This document shows, in pieces, positions 35,706-44,737 of a DNA stretch of 64,000 nt. Under the pieces are notes generated by a model. It was not told the DNA's origin. It searched no databases and saw only the letters and a list, made by a program, of their open reading frames with translations. Position 1 is the first letter of the stretch. Each line of letters opens with the position of its first letter. The translations under genes and the position numbers were made by a program. The DNA comes from Polyangiaceae bacterium (GTDB lineage: Bacteria > Myxococcota_A > Polyangia > Polyangiales > Polyangiaceae), in the NCBI GenBank assembly GCA_022842465.1, contig JALHPN010000016.1, forward strand, positions 1 to 64,000, read 5' to 3'.

Positions 35706-38700
35706 TCACACGCGGAGGAGCGCGCCTTCCGCGGGCTCGCCCGTCGCCGCGGTGATCGCGCGGCAGTAGGCGTCGAGCTGGCGCGCGTACGCCTCCTTGC
35801 GCGGCCCGAGCTCCACGTCGGTCTTGAAGTCGACCACCGTCCAGCCCGAGGCCTCGCGGAAGGCGAGGTCCACCACGCCTTCGAGGAGCGAGCCGTCGGC
35901 CTCCTTCAGGATCATCGGCGTCTCGCGCTCGACGCGGGTGCTCGCGCGCGCGCGAGCGAGGAGGGGGTGAGCGAGCGCGGCCGAGGCGGCGTCGCGTGCG
36001 GCGGCGACCTCGTCGTCCTCTGCTCCGACGATGCGGCCCTGCACCTTGGCGATGTCCGCGAGCGTGGTCGCCCCCGCGTCGAGCGGGACCGTCGCGAGGA
36101 TCGCGTGGACGAGCACGCCGAAGCGCTTGCCGCTCGGCCGCGCCCCGGAGACGGCGCTCGTCTGCTCGATCCGGATCGCGGAGGCATCCCGGGTGACGTC
36201 GTCCTTCACGTCCGTGGGCGTCCTCACGACGACCGACGGAGCGGACGCGTTCGCGATCGCGTCGATGCGGGTGGCCTTCCACACGCCGTGGGCGGCGACC
36301 CCGTCCGTCGCCGCCCCGCGTGTGCCTGCCGCGTCGGCGCGCAGGATGCGATCTTGCCGCAGCCCGGCGTCGTCCTCTCGTCCGAGCGGGAGCGCCTTCG
36401 GGCACCAGACGACGACCTCGTGGTCGCCGGCGATCGGCGTGTGGAGGCCAGGCTTCAGCGCGGGCCCGCTCGGCCGCGCCTTCGCTGGCCGCTCGAGGAC
36501 GGTGTCGTCGCCGAACGGCGGACACCCTGCCGCCGGGCGCGGGGTGCGCCTCGACTTCGGGGTGATGACGTCGTCGAGCGGAGAGGTCCACCCGTCGCGC
36601 GCATCCTCCCGCGGATCTCCGACGACCGGCACGACGAGGAGCTCGCGCGCGCGTGTCGTCGCGACGTAGAGGAGCCGAACGGCCTCCTCCTCGTCCTGCG
36701 CGAGGATCTCGTCCTTGCGCGACGAGAGCTCGAACGGGGCCGCGCCGCAGAGTGGGAACGCGCACAGCTTCCGCGCGGCGTCGACATGGCGAGACGGCCT
36801 CTGGTTCTTGAGCGGCGCGGTGGGGTTCGCGAGGACGACGACGGGGAACTCGAGCCCCTTCGCCTTGTGGACGGTCATCATCCGCACCCCGTCGGAGCCC
36901 TCCTCCACCACGGGCGCTTCGTTCGCGCCGCCGCGCTCGGCCTCCTGCTCCATGTGGCCGACGAAGGCGCGGAACGAGGTGACGCTACGCTGCTCGAAGC
37001 GCCGCGCGACGTCGAGCACGCGGAGGATGTTGCCGAGCGCCTGCTCGCCCGAAGGCCAGATGGCGACCCCGGCGTGCGCGCGGGTCGTCTCGAGGAGCTG
37101 CGAGATGGTGTCCGCGATGGGGCGTCGGTTCCGTCCGACGTGGAGGCGCGCGAGGACGTCGAGCGCCTCGGCGACCGGCTCCACCAGCGCGACGAGCTCC
37201 GCGGGCCTCGGGCGGAGAGGGTGGAGGTGACCGGACGCCTTCTTGAACGCGAGCAGCTGATCGTCGCCGAGCGCGAAGAACGGGCCGCGAAGCGTCGCGT
37301 AGACGCTGAGCGTGTCGTCCGGCCACTCGATCGCCCCCGCCGCGCTCCGGAGCGCGATGACCTCCTCGCGATCGTGGAAGCTCCGACCGCCGACGAGCAC
37401 GTGCGGGATGCGCCGCACCTCGAGCGCGCGCACGTACGGCCTCGTGACGTCCTCGCCGAAGGACTGGAGCCGGCGGAAGAGGAGGCACACGTGGCGCGGC
37501 TCGATCTTCACGGGCTCCTCGCGGTCGCGCTCGGTCACCGTCCAGCCGCTCTTCTCCACGAGCCACTCGACGAAGGCGCCGACGGCGTCCGGGAGCGACT
37601 CCTCGATGATCCAGCTCGCGACCTTGCCGTAGTCCGAATACGGGCGCGGGACCGGGAGCGCCACGATCGCCGGTCGCCCGGTCGGGTCGGGCCGATGGGG
37701 AGCGAGCGCGACGTACTCTGCCTGCGAGCGCGTCGCGTTCGCCTTCATTCGCGGCTCGAACGCCGCGTTCACGAGCTTCTGGATCGCAGGCGCGCTCCGG
37801 AAGCTCGTCGTGAGGTGCACGAGCTTCGCGCCCTCGGCGAGGAGGCGCGCCTTGATGCGCTCGTAGAGCGACACGTCGGCGCGCCGGAAGCGGTAGATCG
37901 ACTGCTTCGGATCGCCGACGAAGAAGAGCTTCCCGGGGACGACCTCGACGCGGTCGGGGTCGGCGACGGCGGGGTCGCTCGCGGCGAGCAGGAGGAGGAT
38001 GTCCGCCTGCTGCGGGTCGGTGTCCTGGAACTCGTCGACGAGCAGATGGGTGAAGCGCGTCTGGAGCTCCGCCCGCACCTGCGCGTCCTCGCAGAGGAGC
38101 TTCTGGGTGAGGCAGAGGAGGTCGAGGAAATCGAGCTTCCCGGCGCGCGCCTTCAGGTCCTCGTAGGTCGTGACGACGTCACGGAGCTCCCCGAAGAGCG
38201 CGGCGGCGAGGTCCGCGTCGGCGAGCGTCAGGAAGGCCTCGAGCTCCTTCTTCGTCTCGTCGCGCATCGCGAGCACGCTCTCGCGCGCGAGGCCCTCGGA
38301 GCGGCTGTACCACTGGCCGGAGCCCTTCCAGCCCCAGTGCCGCGCGCGTGAGCCGACCGCCTCGCGGAGGAGCGCCTCGATGCCGTCGACGTCGGACGGA
38401 TCGCGCCGATCGATCTCGAAGACGATGCGCTCGAGCTCCTCGAGCGACTTCACCAGCCACCGGCCGCGGTCCTCGTCGTCCTTGGTGCCGACCGGCGCCA
38501 GGCGCGCGAGGGCGCGCAGCTTCTCGAGGACTCCGGCCATCGCGGCCGCGCGATCGAACGCGGGGCGCTCCCACGCGGTGGGGAAGTCGCGTTGCTCCAC
38601 CAGCGCACGTCCCGCGTGCCACAGGCTCTCGCGTGGCCCGTCCTGGTTCCGGTCGCGCGTCGCGCGGCGGAGGACGCGCGCGACTCCCTCCGGCGGCGAC

Positions 38701-39149
38701 GCGAGGGTCCTCTGGAACCAGCGCGTGAACGCCTCGTCGTAGAGGCGCTCCGACTCGTCCTCCGCGCAGACCTCGAAGAGCGGATCGACCTTCGCCTCCA
38801 CCGGTCGCCGGCGGAGGAGGTCGGCGCAGAACGAGTGGATCGTCCCGATGTGCGCGGCCTCGAGCTCCGCGAGCGCGGCGTCGAGGCGCTCGAGCTCCTT
38901 GCCCTTCGCCGTGCGCCGCCCCCGCTCGATCTCCGTGCGGAGACGGAGCTTCATCTCGCCGGCGGCCTTCTCCGTGAACGTGACCGCGACGAGCGACTCG
39001 AGCGTCGCCTTTCCCGCGCGGAGGAGCGCGAGGATCCGATCGACGAGCGCCGTCGTCTTCCCGGTGCCCGCGGCCGCCTCGACGACGAGGGTGACGTCGA
39101 GCGCCGTCGCGATCGTGTCGCGGGCCTGCTTGTCGACGAGCTCGGCCAT
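35706..39149 (-). CDS. addA: AddA-like helicase-nuclease (UvrD/Rep superfamily)
   Basis: 1147 residues. Superfamily 1 helicase motifs are complete: AAAGTGKTTALVDRIL (Walker A, ~27), AVTFTEKAAGEMKLRLR, LLVDEFQDTDPQQADIL (Walker B, ~375), FVGDPKQSIYRFRRADV (~415), and VRMMTVHKAKGLEFPVVVLAN (~705). The C-terminal nuclease domain has LLEGVVDLAF ... WTVVDFKTD (~1105), the GxxD and (E/D)xK of RecB-type nucleases. Together with AddB it unwinds and trims double-strand-break ends for RecA. ATG 39149 follows the addB stop by 1 bp, so translation is coupled. No recD-like gene is present, in keeping with an AddAB rather than RecBCD complex. Confidence 0.93.
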   Translation of the reverse strand: MAELVDKQARDTIATALDVTLVVEAAAGTGKTTALVDRILALLRAGKATLESLVAVTFTEKAAGEMKLRLRTEIERGRRTAKGKELERLDAALAELEAAHIGTIHSFCADLLRRRPVEAKVDPLFEVCAEDESERLYDEAFTRWFQRTLASPPEGVARVLRRATRDRNQDGPRESLWHAGRALVEQRDFPTAWERPAFDRAAAMAGVLEKLRALARLAPVGTKDDEDRGRWLVKSLEELERIVFEIDRRDPSDVDGIEALLREAVGSRARHWGWKGSGQWYSRSEGLARESVLAMRDETKKELEAFLTLADADLAAALFGELRDVVTTYEDLKARAGKLDFLDLLCLTQKLLCEDAQVRAELQTRFTHLLVDEFQDTDPQQADILLLLAASDPAVADPDRVEVVPGKLFFVGDPKQSIYRFRRADVSLYERIKARLLAEGAKLVHLTTSFRSAPAIQKLVNAAFEPRMKANATRSQAEYVALAPHRPDPTGRPAIVALPVPRPYSDYGKVASWIIEESLPDAVGAFVEWLVEKSGWTVTERDREEPVKIEPRHVCLLFRRLQSFGEDVTRPYVRALEVRRIPHVLVGGRSFHDREEVIALRSAAGAIEWPDDTLSVYATLRGPFFALGDDQLLAFKKASGHLHPLRPRPAELVALVEPVAEALDVLARLHVGRNRRPIADTISQLLETTRAHAGVAIWPSGEQALGNILRVLDVARRFEQRSVTSFRAFVGHMEQEAERGGANEAPVVEEGSDGVRMMTVHKAKGLEFPVVVLANPTAPLKNQRPSRHVDAARKLCAFPLCGAAPFELSSRKDEILAQDEEEAVRLLYVATTRARELLVVPVVGDPREDARDGWTSPLDDVITPKSRRTPRPAAGCPPFGDDTVLERPAKARPSGPALKPGLHTPIAGDHEVVVWCPKALPLGREDDAGLRQDRILRADAAGTRGAATDGVAAHGVWKATRIDAIANASAPSVVVRTPTDVKDDVTRDASAIRIEQTSAVSGARPSGKRFGVLVHAILATVPLDAGATTLADIAKVQGRIVGAEDDEVAAARDAASAALAHPLLARARASTRVERETPMILKEADGSLLEGVVDLAFREASGWTVVDFKTDVELGPRKEAYARQLDAYCRAITAATGEPAEGALLRV

Positions 39150-39150
39150 C

Positions 39151-42100
39151 TCAGCGCCTCTTCCGGAGCTCGTTCAGCATGGCGAGCCGCTTCGGTTGCT
39201 TCTTCTTGGTTCGGATCTCTTCGTACGGACCGCACACCGTCTTGAAGTCGCAGAACCGGCAGGCGTCCTTCGCCGGCGCGGCGGGGAGGAAGCCCTCCGC
39301 GAGCGCGTCGCTCACCGTCTTCGCGACCGCGTTCGCGGCGTCGCGCGCCTCGAGATCCAGCGGGATGAAGACGCGCTCGAAGTTGCCAGCCGCGGTGCAG
39401 TAGTAGAGGCGACCGCCCTCGACCTTCGCGCCGGTCGTCTGCGAGAAGAGCTTCTCGAGCACGAGCGCGTAGAGCACCGGCTGGAGCGTCTCGCCGCCGC
39501 CGATGACGGTCTGGTTGTTCTTCGCGCGGACCTTGCCGGTCTTGTAGTCGGTCGCGCGGAGGTGACCGTCGTCGCGTCGCTCGACGAGGTCGATGGAGCC
39601 GCGGAGCCGGAGACCGTTGTCGAGCTCGACCGGCTCGTCCTTGCTCTTCACGTCCTGCGCGCGGCGATCCTTCAGGCCGAAGGAGAGCTCGAAGTGCGCC
39701 GGCGTCCACGCGGTGTCCTCCGTCTGCAGGCGTAGCCACTCGCGGAGGTCGGCCGCGATCCCCTCGATCGCGTCGTTCCAGACGCGCTCGATCGCGGGGA
39801 CGAGCTTGTCCTTCTCCTCCTTCGCGACGCGAGCGAGCTCCTCCTCGAGGATGCGGCGCGCCTCTTCGAGGCGCGGCGGCGTGACGGGCAGCATCGCCGC
39901 CTCGGAGAGCCGCGTCAGCGTCGCGTACTGCACCTCGTGGACGAGCGACCCTCGCGTGAGCGGATCGAGCATCTCGATCGGCTCGGGATCCTGGCGCGGC
40001 GCGAGCCGGTGCACGGCGGAGAGGAAGAAGCGGTACGGGCACGACGCGAAGTTCTGGAGCGCCGTCGGCGAGTAGGAGCGCGCGGCGAGGGCGTGATCGG
40101 CGAGCGCCGCCATCGCCTCCGGCGCGGGCTGCACGAGCCCGTCGGCCGAGCGCCACGCGCGGTCCCACCTCGCCCAGCGGAAGCGTAGCGCGCGCGCGAG
40201 ATGCGGGTTCGACGTGAGGAGGTAGTGGGCCTCCCCGGACGTCTCGCCTTCGGGTTTCGAGAGGGCGGACTCGAGGAGGGCGAGGTCGAATTCGGCCTCG
40301 TCGATCGCGTCGTCGCGGTGCTTCGGCGCGGGCCAGCCGATTCGCGCGTGGGCGCCCTCGAGGGCCTCCTCGGCGAGATGCTCGAAGCCCCGGAGCTCGC
40401 CGTCCCGCACGCGGAGGACCTCGAGCCCGTAGAAGGAGGGCGTGCGCGGGCGCGCCTGCTCGACGTCGAGACGGGGGTAGGAGAGGACGAGGCGCCGAGA
40501 GGCGGCGCCGACCGCGAGGCGGAGGGCGAGCCGCTCGTCCTCGGCGCGATCCTTGTTCGTGGGGAGCTCCGCGCTGGTCGTCGCGCGCTCGCGATCGAGG
40601 AGGAGCGGATCCTCGACCACCTTCTGCGGGAAGATCTTCTCCGCGAGCCCGGGGACGAAGACGACCTCGAAGGCGAGGCCGCGCGCTTCCTCGATCGTCC
40701 CGACGAACACCTTGCCGTAGCGGCGACCCTGCGGTGGCACGACCGCCTGCGACAGGCGCTGCTCGAGGACGCTCCGCACCTCGCGGAGCTCGATCGGTCC
40801 GACCTTCGCCATCGGCTCGAGCTCACCGAGGACGGAGAGCACGCGCTCGGGGCGGCGGAGCGCGGAGCTCGCGAGCGTCGAGATCGCCTCGATCCAGTCG
40901 CCCCACGTCGCCGCCTGGGACGGGAGGTTCGCGAGCGTGCGGACGAGCGGGAGCGCGAATGCGCGCAACGTCGCGAGCGCGGAGAGGTCGCGACGCGAGG
41001 CCTCCGCGAGGTGCTCCTCCGCCTTCGCCTCGTAGACCTCGAGGTCCTTCGCGAGCTTCTCGTGGAGGCCGTGGAGTCGTCGCTCCCATCGCTCGGCACC
41101 GCCGATGACCGACGCGTCGACGAGCAGGCGCTCCCAGTGGCGAGGCGCGCGGAGGGTGCCCTCGTACGTCGCGCCGCCTGCGAGCGGCGGCTTCGCCGGC
41201 GCGGCCAGCGCGGAGGTGTCGTACGGATCCTCCGGATCGCCGCCGGCGGCGGAGGCCTCGAGCGCGGCTGCCGTGGCGCCGATGGCCGCGACGAGCGACT
41301 CTTCGTCGGGCGCGGCGACGCGATCGCCGCGGGGAAGGGGAGCCGGCGGCGCCCCCGACGCGTCCGGCTCCGGCACCTCGCCGAGGGAGAGGTACTCGGC
41401 GAAGCGTCGCGCGGAGAGACCCTCGGCCGCGCACGCGAGGAGCGCGAGGAGGGCGCGACCGGACGGATCGGGCTTCCGCGCCCCGCGCGCGAAGTGGGCA
41501 GGTACGCCGGCCCGGCGGAGGGCCTCGAGGACGTGAGGGCCGTACGCGGGCGCGCGGAGGAGGATCCCGATCCGGTCGAAGCGAGTCCCGCTCCTCGCCT
41601 CGGCGAGCACGAGGCGCGCGATCTCGACGCACTCGCGGCTCTCGCCCGGCGCCGAGAGGACGCGCACGGTGCCGTCGGCCGCTCCGGCGGCCGCGCGCGC
41701 ATCGGTCGCCCCGAAGAGCCCGCGCTGGAGCCGATCGAGCGCGGGGGCGTCCGGCGCCGCGCCGGGCTCGTCGTCCTCTCCGCGGCCCGCTGGTCCGAGC
41801 GCGCTGCGGAGCAGCGTCGTCGTTCGCTCGTCGCCGCGGGGCACCGTCGCGAGCGTCACGCGGGTCCGCGTCACGAGCGCGGTCACGAGCTCGCGCTCGG
41901 CCACCGTCCGGAGCGGCACGTCGGCGAGGAGGAGCGCGCCGAGCTCGTCGTCCTTCATCGCCTTCACGGCCTCCGTCGCCGCGGCGAGGATGGCGGAGCG
42001 GTCGGCGAGCCCGGCGCGCGCGAGCCCTTCGTCGAACGCCTTCGCGAGTCGCGTGAGATCGCGGTCCTCGACTGCAGGGCTGCCGGCGAGCCGGAGCTCT

Positions 42101-42489
42101 CCGAGCGTCCGAGCGATCGCGCGCGGCAGCCCCGGGAAGCCCTCGATCGGCGCGAGACGGCCGAGGGCGCCGCGGTGCTCGTGGACGACGCGCGCGCTCA
42201 CGGCCTCGAGCGCCAGGCCGCTCGCCGGCGCGAGCCCGCGGGCGGCGAGGATCGGGCGGGCGAGCGAGACGGCGAGCACCCCGAGCGTCGTCCGCTGCCA
42301 GCCGAAGACCGCCGGCCGGCCGGCGTCGCGCACGACGCGGCGGGCGACCTCCGCGGAGACCTCGAGCGTGGCCCCCACGATCGTCACGTGCGGCTCGGAC
42401 CGCTGCGCGAGCCAGGTCGTGGCGCGCGCGAGGCGCGACTCGGCGCTCGGGCTCGAGAAGAGGAGGCGATCCATCGACGGGACACCCAT
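39151..42489 (-). CDS. addB: AddB-like subunit with Fe-S PD-(D/E)xK nuclease domain
   Basis: 1112 residues. The N-terminal half is a divergent, inactive SF1-like helicase fold; the place for Walker A reads FSSPSAESRLARATTW with no GxGKS, so no ATP hydrolysis is expected here. The C-terminus holds a RecB-family nuclease: SYSPTALQNFASCPYRFF (~830), LRLRGSIDLVERRD and RATDYKTGKV (catalytic Asp/Lys), with four cysteines (one in FASCPY, three in CRFCDFKTVC) forming the Fe-S clamp of AddB-type nucleases. It forms the AddAB complex with the following gene. The N-terminus could start at ATG 42489 or the ATG five codons later. Confidence 0.9.
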   Translation of the reverse strand: MGVPSMDRLLFSSPSAESRLARATTWLAQRSEPHVTIVGATLEVSAEVARRVVRDAGRPAVFGWQRTTLGVLAVSLARPILAARGLAPASGLALEAVSARVVHEHRGALGRLAPIEGFPGLPRAIARTLGELRLAGSPAVEDRDLTRLAKAFDEGLARAGLADRSAILAAATEAVKAMKDDELGALLLADVPLRTVAERELVTALVTRTRVTLATVPRGDERTTTLLRSALGPAGRGEDDEPGAAPDAPALDRLQRGLFGATDARAAAGAADGTVRVLSAPGESRECVEIARLVLAEARSGTRFDRIGILLRAPAYGPHVLEALRRAGVPAHFARGARKPDPSGRALLALLACAAEGLSARRFAEYLSLGEVPEPDASGAPPAPLPRGDRVAAPDEESLVAAIGATAAALEASAAGGDPEDPYDTSALAAPAKPPLAGGATYEGTLRAPRHWERLLVDASVIGGAERWERRLHGLHEKLAKDLEVYEAKAEEHLAEASRRDLSALATLRAFALPLVRTLANLPSQAATWGDWIEAISTLASSALRRPERVLSVLGELEPMAKVGPIELREVRSVLEQRLSQAVVPPQGRRYGKVFVGTIEEARGLAFEVVFVPGLAEKIFPQKVVEDPLLLDRERATTSAELPTNKDRAEDERLALRLAVGAASRRLVLSYPRLDVEQARPRTPSFYGLEVLRVRDGELRGFEHLAEEALEGAHARIGWPAPKHRDDAIDEAEFDLALLESALSKPEGETSGEAHYLLTSNPHLARALRFRWARWDRAWRSADGLVQPAPEAMAALADHALAARSYSPTALQNFASCPYRFFLSAVHRLAPRQDPEPIEMLDPLTRGSLVHEVQYATLTRLSEAAMLPVTPPRLEEARRILEEELARVAKEEKDKLVPAIERVWNDAIEGIAADLREWLRLQTEDTAWTPAHFELSFGLKDRRAQDVKSKDEPVELDNGLRLRGSIDLVERRDDGHLRATDYKTGKVRAKNNQTVIGGGETLQPVLYALVLEKLFSQTTGAKVEGGRLYYCTAAGNFERVFIPLDLEARDAANAVAKTVSDALAEGFLPAAPAKDACRFCDFKTVCGPYEEIRTKKKQPKRLAMLNELRKRR

Positions 42490-42662
42490 AACCCGCCGCG
42501 CGTGCGTCCGCTACGGGCGGGCCGGAGACCTCCCCGCGACGTGGATCGCCCCGTGATCCGCGCTCGCCGGGGCGACGGGAGCGAGGCACGCGCGATCCAG
42601 GTCATGCCTCGTGTGGCTCTGCGAGCAACGTGGCGTCGCCGTGTTGTCGCGGGTGCGAGCGC

Positions 42663-42680
42663 GGCGCACCTCTTGCGAAG
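42663..42680 (+). promoter_or_regulatory. Sigma-54-like -24/-12 element with CTTGCGAAGA
   Basis: GG at 42663-42664 and GC at 42675-42676 are separated by 10 bp, the sigma-54 spacing, within a context reading GGCGCACCTCTTGCGAAG. The predicted start (~42688) precedes ATG 42706 and its GGAGG. The first base of the -24 box is C instead of T. Bioinformatic guess only. Confidence 0.35.
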
Positions 42681-42705
42681 ACGCCATGCACGGAGGTCGC
42701 CTGCC

Positions 42706-43554
42706 ATGTCCGCGTCTCGCGCTCGCTCGTCGCTCGTCGCCGCCCTCGCCGCCGCGCTCTTCGCGGGGTGCGCGGCGGAGGGAGTCGAGGAGGCGGACGA
42801 GCTCGTCTCCGACAGCGAGGCCGCGCAGACGGCGGGCTGGGCGACGCTCGGCACGGGCGTCACGTACAAGAAGATCGGCGAAGGCGACGCCGTCTTCGTC
42901 GCCTACGGCGGATGGTCCGCGAAGGATCCGTGGGTCCGGGCCTGGGCCGAGGAGCTCGTCCGCGCGAAGCTCGGCGCGATGGGCGTCGGTCACGTCTACG
43001 CCGTGCGAGGGCCCGCCGACCCTGGCTACCGTGGACGTGAGATCGGCAACCGCGCGCTCGGGGCCCACCTCGCGGCCGGAGCCGGACCGGACGCGCCCTT
43101 CGTCGTGGTCGCCGCGCACTCGAGCGGATCCTACGTCGCGCACGAGCTCTTCGATCAGCTCCGCGATGGTTCGCTCGACGCGAGCGGCGCGCTCCGGAAG
43201 AAGATCGTCTACGCGAACCTCGACGGGGGCGGCGGCGGGCTCGACCGCGACCTCGTGCGCTCGCTCCGCCGCGCGGCGTTCGTCTACGCCGTCGATCCGG
43301 CGCTCGCGTCGGGGCGCTCGGCGAACGCGGGGACGGCCGAGTCGCTCGCGTCGACCTACGGCAGCCAGCCGGTGCGCCTCTCGGTCCGTGCGAGCGGCTG
43401 CCGCTCGGGCGCGAAGTGGTGCCTCCACGATCTCCTGATCACGACGCGGCCCCACGACCCCGATCGCTTCGACCTCGCCCGCGACTACACGCAGTTCGCG
43501 GGGCGGCCCGTGCAGACGGGCTGGATCGACGCGGTCGCGACCGAGCTCCGCTAG
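42706..43554 (+). CDS. Lipoprotein with alpha/beta-hydrolase-like fold
   Basis: 282 residues, GGAGG 10 bp upstream of ATG. SLVAALAAALFAGC is a lipoprotein signal (lipobox FAGC). The body has VFVAYGGWSAKDPWVRAWAEE, then VVVAAHSSGSYVAHELFDQL (~145): a Ser between small residues after a beta strand, as in the nucleophile elbow of esterases/lipases (here HSSGS rather than GxSxG). A candidate Asp/His pair is less clear. It may be an esterase or an enzyme-like binding protein. Divergent from addB. Confidence 0.65.
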   Translation: MSASRARSSLVAALAAALFAGCAAEGVEEADELVSDSEAAQTAGWATLGTGVTYKKIGEGDAVFVAYGGWSAKDPWVRAWAEELVRAKLGAMGVGHVYAVRGPADPGYRGREIGNRALGAHLAAGAGPDAPFVVVAAHSSGSYVAHELFDQLRDGSLDASGALRKKIVYANLDGGGGGLDRDLVRSLRRAAFVYAVDPALASGRSANAGTAESLASTYGSQPVRLSVRASGCRSGAKWCLHDLLITTRPHDPDRFDLARDYTQFAGRPVQTGWIDAVATELR

Positions 43555-43567
43555 GGCGAGCGCTCCC

Positions 43568-43614
43568 GTCACGTGCCTCGTGACCGAGGTCACGGTGTGA
43601 CCGGCGTCGTGACC
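43568..43614. promoter_or_regulatory. Cluster of GTGAC/GTCAC half-sites with a perfect palindrome
   Basis: In 47 bp there are five GTCAC/GTGAC half-sites. CGTGACC-GA-GGTCACG at 43579-43594 is a 7-bp-arm inverted repeat; two more GTGACC copies follow at 43597 and 43609. It lies ~70 bp before the next gene and looks like a multi-dimer operator, but no regulator is encoded nearby. Confidence 0.45.
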
Positions 43615-43658
43615 CTCGGGCCGGGCCGTGAATCCGACACGTTCCGAGGGAAGCGTCC

Positions 43659-43677
43659 TGGCGTGCGGCTTGCGAAG
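43659..43677 (+). promoter_or_regulatory. Sigma-54-like -24/-12 element with CTTGCGAAGA
   Basis: TGGC at 43659-43662 and TTGC at 43670-43673 have the GG-N10-GC spacing and end in the same CTTGCGAAGA as the element at 42663. The predicted start site falls at ~43685, right at the ATG 43686, which weakens a sigma-54 reading. Confidence 0.3.
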
Positions 43678-43685
43678 AGTCTGTC

Positions 43686-44531
43686 ATGCCCACCCTCCGC
43701 CTCGTCGCCGCGTTCGCCGCCGCCGCCGCTGCCCTCCTCGGCACGTCCAGCGCGCGCGCGCAGCTGGCGCAGTCGACGACCGTGCGCATCGAGCAGCTCC
43801 GTACGGTGACCGCCGCGTGGTCGCCCGCCGCCGTCTCGGCGGGCGCGCCGGCGCGGGGCACGACGACGCGCCGAACGATCACCGTGAGCCTCCGGACGGC
43901 GCCGGCACGCACCAAGGGCGCGACGCTCCCGCTCTTCGTGTGCCGTGGCAAGGTCGCGCGCACGAGCATCCGTCCCGCCCCGGGCGCGACCGACGCGCTC
44001 TACACGTCGACCGTCACGCGCTCGTCCGGCGAGTTCTTCGCGAACGATCCGGGGTGCCTCGGTACCGGCGCAGAGGGGAAGCTCCTCGGGTACGTCGTCC
44101 GTCCGAGCGAAGCGCGCGCGTACGTCGCGCGCTTCGGCGGCACGCTCGATCCGCTCGTGACGTGCGCGCGCCACGTCGAGGTCGAGACCAAGGCCTTCGG
44201 CGACAAGGACTACGTCCTCGACGGGGAGGTGTGCGCGAAGACCGTGTTCGCCGGCTTCACGGTCGGCTTCGCCCTCGCGGAGACGAGCACCCCGGCGCAG
44301 GCCCGAGCCACCGAAGAGCTCGTCCCGCTCCCCCGCCGCCTCGTGGCGGGCGAGGGCCGCGCGCTCCGCATCATGACCGCGCTCGACGGTCGCGCCGTGC
44401 CGGCTTCGTGCGAGGCCCCCGCCGCGAGGGCGACCTCCGCTCTCGCGTCGTCGTCGTCCCTCCTCAATGCGCCGCTCACGGTCGAGGGCGCCTGCACGCT
44501 GACGGACGCCCTCCGGGAGCTCGCGCTCTGA
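43686..44531 (+). CDS. Exported protein, function unknown
   Basis: 281 residues. Signal peptide MPTLRLVAAFAAAAAALLGTSSARA cleaved before QLAQ. Beta-rich sequence with six cysteines (VCRGKVARTS, PGCLGTG, TCARHVE, GEVCAKTVFAGFTVGFA). No catalytic motif or known domain. A possible operator cluster and promoter-like element lie just upstream. Located between the lipoprotein hydrolase and the DUF362 gene. Confidence 0.65.
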   Translation: MPTLRLVAAFAAAAAALLGTSSARAQLAQSTTVRIEQLRTVTAAWSPAAVSAGAPARGTTTRRTITVSLRTAPARTKGATLPLFVCRGKVARTSIRPAPGATDALYTSTVTRSSGEFFANDPGCLGTGAEGKLLGYVVRPSEARAYVARFGGTLDPLVTCARHVEVETKAFGDKDYVLDGEVCAKTVFAGFTVGFALAETSTPAQARATEELVPLPRRLVAGEGRALRIMTALDGRAVPASCEAPAARATSALASSSSLLNAPLTVEGACTLTDALRELAL

Positions 44532-44722
44532 CCGACGAGGGTGACGACGGGCTTGCGGAACGGGCTCTGCCGGACCAGGATGCTGCGCGAAAGCGCATGG
44601 AAACGAGGAAGCTCGAGCACGTCCCTGTCGCCCCGTGTCGCGCTCTTGCGACGCGGCGCCCCGGGCGCTCGCCGACGAGCGGCTCCGTCTCCACCGACCG
44701 TTCGCGTCACCCCCGCTTCGAG

Positions 44723-44728
44723 TAGAGT
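44723..44728 (+). promoter_or_regulatory. Candidate -10 hexamer TAGAGT, near-leaderless start
   Basis: TAGAGT ends 9 nt before ATG 44738, with TTCGCG 16 nt upstream as a weak -35. Confidence 0.4.
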
Positions 44729-44737
44729 GAGAGAGCC

